A stretch of 8,452 bases of DNA from Hydrogenothermus sp. (GTDB lineage: Bacteria; Aquificota; Aquificia; Aquificales; Hydrogenothermaceae): the NCBI GenBank assembly GCA_003978675.1, contig QNYP01000122.1, positions 1-8,452 of the forward strand. Reading direction: 5' to 3'. The position numbers and the translations under genes are program-made. The notes below the pieces were generated by a model. That model did not search any database, was not told where the DNA came from, and saw only the letters and a list, made by a program, of their open reading frames with translations. Within the stretch, counting starts at the first letter, position 1. Every line of letters begins with the position of its first letter. Below are positions 6,479 through 8,452 of the stretch, piece by piece.

Positions 6479-7126
6479 TTATCTAGTCAAAAGATTTAAA
6501 CTAAACTCTTTATTGTTATATAAATCTATTGAATAATTATCCCAAAATACACAAGTACCACCAGCTATAAATTTACCTCCGCTTTCTGGGTGAACATACT
6601 CAGCAAAAAGTAAAGTTTCTTCTTCTAATTTAGATTCTGCAGTATCTTCTCCGTGAACGAGGGGTCTAACATTTGGACTGGTTGTTATTAAACTATCTGT
6701 GCAGGCAAGCATAACTTTTTTAATATTGTCAGGCATATTGTAAAGGTCAGAGGTTACTATGAGTAGATTATCATTATCATAGTTATTTACATTGTCAATG
6801 ATAATATCTCCATTAAATTTGATCCCAAACCTTTCAGATAAAGTATTACAAGTGTCTGCTATCCTATCTTCATTTTTATAATATGCAAAAATCCCAACAG
6901 TCTTTCCTTTTTTTACAAGCTCTTCAATAAAATCTACTTCTTCAGGTTTAAAAGGTATTTCTGGATAATTAAAGATGATAGTATCGTAGTTTGCAAACTT
7001 TTCTACTTCATCAACTTCATCAATCTGTATATCTGCTTCTTTAGCATATCTTTGAAGTTTAGAAAAATAGTAATGGTCTGATATTATAAATTCTTGATGT
7101 GTAACACTCCAAGCAACTTTTCTCAA
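6479..7126 (-). CDS. GATase1-like / DUF4350-type soluble protein
   Basis: A protein of 215 residues from a TTG start. Its layout resembles the class-I-glutamine-amidotransferase-like domain of DUF4350, GldG and IFT52 proteins: an opening strand KVAWSVTHQE, a middle ANYDTIIFNYPEIPF strand-turn followed by KPEEVDFIEELVKKGKTVGI (the typical 'open the helix, then keep a long GKxV strand' unit), an N-T-L-(3)-F-G-I motif, and a closing GGKFIAGGTCVFWDNY strand. I see no catalytic Cys-His-Glu triad laid out as in true amidotransferases, so a binding or scaffold role is more likely. No signal peptide or membrane segment. A GTG at 7165 would add 13 residues, but GGAGGT six bases before the TTG at 7126 argues for the shorter form. 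It lies downstream of the diguanylate cyclase on the same strand. Family assignment is from pattern memory only. Confidence 0.8.
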   Translation of the reverse strand: MRKVAWSVTHQEFIISDHYYFSKLQRYAKEADIQIDEVDEVEKFANYDTIIFNYPEIPFKPEEVDFIEELVKKGKTVGIFAYYKNEDRIADTCNTLSERFGIKFNGDIIIDNVNNYDNDNLLIVTSDLYNMPDNIKKVMLACTDSLITTSPNVRPLVHGEDTAESKLEEETLLFAEYVHPESGGKFIAGGTCVFWDNYSIDLYNNKEFSLNLLTR

Positions 7127-7132
7127 GGTTTT

Positions 7133-7138
7133 ACCTCC
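7133..7138 (-). promoter_or_regulatory. Shine-Dalgarno deciding the TTG start at 7126
   Basis: GGAGGT on the minus strand, six bases before the TTG codon at 7126-7124. A start at the upstream GTG (7165) has no comparable site and would place this element inside the coding region. Confidence 0.75.
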
Positions 7139-7156
7139 ATTTAGTTTTTTGTTTAA

Positions 7157-7162
7157 ATTATA
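7157..7162 (-). promoter_or_regulatory. possible -10 box for the GATase1-like gene
   Basis: A perfect TATAAT on the minus strand, just after the diguanylate cyclase stop codon. A start of transcription near 7150 would give a leader of about 24 bases holding the GGAGGT and the TTG. The best -35 (TAGAGT at 7181-7186, spacer 18) matches only three of six bases, and AT-rich DNA produces such boxes by chance, so independent transcription is only a possibility. Confidence 0.3.
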
Positions 7163-7164
7163 CA

Positions 7165-8403
7165 CTAATTAGCAACTTCTACTCTATTTCTACCGTTTTC
7201 CTTAGCTTTATATAAAGCCATATCTGCTCTTATTATAAATTCTTCTGGAGTTTCTTCATCTATATATTGGGCTACACCTAGACTAATAGTAACATTTTTC
7301 ACGGTAGGAAACTGATGCTTTTCTACAGTTTGCCTTAGTTTTTCTGCCAATTTTAAAGCTCCATCTAAATCTGTTTCAGGGGCTAAAATTACAAATTCTT
7401 CTCCTCCCCATCTAACAACAAAATCTGTTTTTCTAATTATACTTTTTATGACTTTTGCAAGTTCTCTTAAAACTTCATCTCCAACTTTATGTCCGTATGT
7501 ATCATTAATTCTTTTAAAATGGTCTATATCAAAAATAATGAGAGATAGAGGTCTCTTATATCTTTTTGCTCTCTCAATTTCTTTCTTTAACACTTCATTA
7601 AATTTTCCTTTGTTAAATAACCCTGTTAACCTATCTGTTTCAGCAAGATGTTTAAATCTCTCCATGTCCCTGAATAATATGTATGCCAAAATTCCTATAA
7701 TTAGAGAAATTAAAGCGGAAAGAATAATGTTAACAATGAATGATTTTTGAACTATCTCAAAAGCTTTATTCTTAGAGTAAGAAATTAAATATCCTAAAAA
7801 CTTATTATTTATAGTTTTTATAGGCATGAAAGATATAAGATAGTAATCTCCATTATATTTGTATACAAGAGAAAATGGTTTTCCTTTATTTAGGATTTTG
7901 TAAACCTTTTCTCTTATATTTTTATTAATTAGACCTATAGGCAATTTTTTTACATTTATATTTTCATAATAAAACTCTTTAGAAAACTCTGTTGGAATTA
8001 AAGATCTTATTTCCCTAGACTTTATCTTTTGCAAAGCATAATCACTTTTTACAATAAATACAAAAGTATCTTCAAATATACTATTTAACTCGTCCTGCAG
8101 TGCAGAAAAAGGTACTGAAAAATAAACATTTCCAAGGAGTTTATCTTTTGTTTTTAAGGGATAAACATATAAAACTCCTGCATATTTTTCAGATTTAAAC
8201 TTTTTTAATGTAAATGAGCCATATTCAAATCCTACGATTGTTTCTCCTGATAGAGAAACAATAAATAGTTTTTCAATATTATATTTTGTTAAAGCTTTAT
8301 AAACAGGAAGTAAGTTATTTTTTACTAAGTCTATTTTCTTTTTAAGAATATATTTTTTTATTTTTCCTGTGTTTACCTGATGCCAAAAAAATAATAGATT
8401 ATG
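7165..8403 (-). CDS. membrane-anchored diguanylate cyclase with Cache-like sensor (5' end missing)
   Basis: The C-terminal half is a complete GGDEF domain that makes cyclic di-GMP from two GTP: DRLTGLFN, FDIDHFKRINDTYGH (metal/substrate Asp region), RWGGEEF at 7393-7410 (active-site signature) and SLGVAQY. An RxxD inhibitory site (codons 7423-7434) lies five residues before GGEEF, so product feedback is expected. One membrane helix (about 7672-7740) precedes it. Upstream, about 215 residues of alternating strands with LFIVSLSGETIVGFEYG, LLGNVYFSVPF and KFLGYLISYS resemble an extracytoplasmic double-Cache sensor (dCache_3-like, hedged). The frame stays open to 8448 but contains no ATG, GTG or TTG upstream of a TTG at 8034, which falls inside the sensor and is not a credible start. 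The true N-terminus and first membrane helix are lost where the terminal inverted repeat begins; only sequence up to about 8390 is likely native. The gene reads toward the GATase1-like gene and the two overlap or abut. Confidence 0.9.
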   Translation of the reverse strand, partial: HNLLFFWHQVNTGKIKKYILKKKIDLVKNNLLPVYKALTKYNIEKLFIVSLSGETIVGFEYGSFTLKKFKSEKYAGVLYVYPLKTKDKLLGNVYFSVPFSALQDELNSIFEDTFVFIVKSDYALQKIKSREIRSLIPTEFSKEFYYENINVKKLPIGLINKNIREKVYKILNKGKPFSLVYKYNGDYYLISFMPIKTINNKFLGYLISYSKNKAFEIVQKSFIVNIILSALISLIIGILAYILFRDMERFKHLAETDRLTGLFNKGKFNEVLKKEIERAKRYKRPLSLIIFDIDHFKRINDTYGHKVGDEVLRELAKVIKSIIRKTDFVVRWGGEEFVILAPETDLDGALKLAEKLRQTVEKHQFPTVKNVTISLGVAQYIDEETPEEFIIRADMALYKAKENGRNRVEVAN

Positions 8404-8452
8404 TTTTTTGGCATCAGGTAAACACAGGAAAAATAAAAAAATATATTCTTAA
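8342..8452. repeat. perfect 49-bp inverted repeat at the window end
   Basis: Bases 8342-8390 are the exact reverse complement of 8404-8452, with a 13-base loop (8391-8403) and no mismatch. The left arm is coding sequence of the diguanylate cyclase sensor region; the right arm ends precisely at the last base of the window. Such an exact fold-back ending at a sequence boundary is typical of assembly or amplification chimeras, where an assembler stops when it meets the reverse complement of a k-mer already used. A genuine palindrome remains possible. Confidence 0.97.

Noticed and set aside
7448..7750. Plus-strand open frame of 100 codons opposite the diguanylate cyclase
   Set aside because: Mirrors the GGDEF domain and membrane helix on the other strand; its composition and lack of a family resemblance mark it as a shadow.
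8032..8034. TTG at 8034 as the start of a shorter 289-residue diguanylate cyclase
   Set aside because: The frame continues upstream with sensor-like sequence for over 110 codons, no Shine-Dalgarno was seen, and a start here would cut the Cache-like region in half.
8404..8452. Terminal palindrome as a transcription terminator or transposon end
   Set aside because: Arms are far longer than a terminator, the inner arm is coding, and no transposase or target duplication is visible; a fold-back artefact explains it better.

Overview
The window is a gene-dense stretch of AT-rich bacterial chromosome. The strong preference for AGA (Arg), ATA (Ile), TTA (Leu) and AAA (Lys), together with a flagellar gene block next to purine and cofactor genes, suggests a low-GC thermophile. 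A member of Aquificota such as the Hydrogenothermaceae (Sulfurihydrogenibium-like) is my best guess. This is a judgement from codon use and protein style, not a search result; a low-GC Campylobacterota relative remains possible.

Positions 1-2450 (+ strand) are the end of a flagellar cluster: the 3' part of a probable flgN chaperone gene, then flgK (hook-filament junction protein), then a 97-residue protein I do not recognise. A near-consensus sigma-28 (FliA) promoter lies across the flgN 3' end and the flgN-flgK gap, so flgK is probably transcribed as a late flagellar gene.

Positions 2495-6476 (+ strand) form a compact run: purL (FGAM synthase large subunit), two tiny membrane proteins of 70 and 35 residues (the second overlaps the first and has an excellent Shine-Dalgarno), thiS (thiamine sulfur carrier) and a PLP-dependent aminotransferase starting at TTG. 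A GC-rich hairpin overlapping the last aminotransferase codons ends the run. The genes are metabolic and tightly spaced; what they share is probably growth-linked biosynthesis rather than one pathway.

Positions 6479-8403 (- strand) converge on that run. They hold a membrane-anchored diguanylate cyclase with an extracytoplasmic Cache-like sensor region, and downstream a small soluble protein that looks like the GATase1-like/DUF4350 (IFT52-type) fold. The cyclase lacks its N-terminus because the window ends in a perfect 49-bp inverted repeat (8342-8390 / 8404-8452) with a 13-nt loop. The far arm is best explained as a fold-back assembly or amplification artefact at a contig end, although a real palindrome cannot be excluded.

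I saw no CRISPR array, transposase, RNA gene or clear novel system. The most worthwhile items are the sigma-28 promoter, the overlapping pair of mini membrane proteins, the terminal palindrome, and the cyclase/GATase-like pair. No gene-free stretch exceeds about 55 bases.
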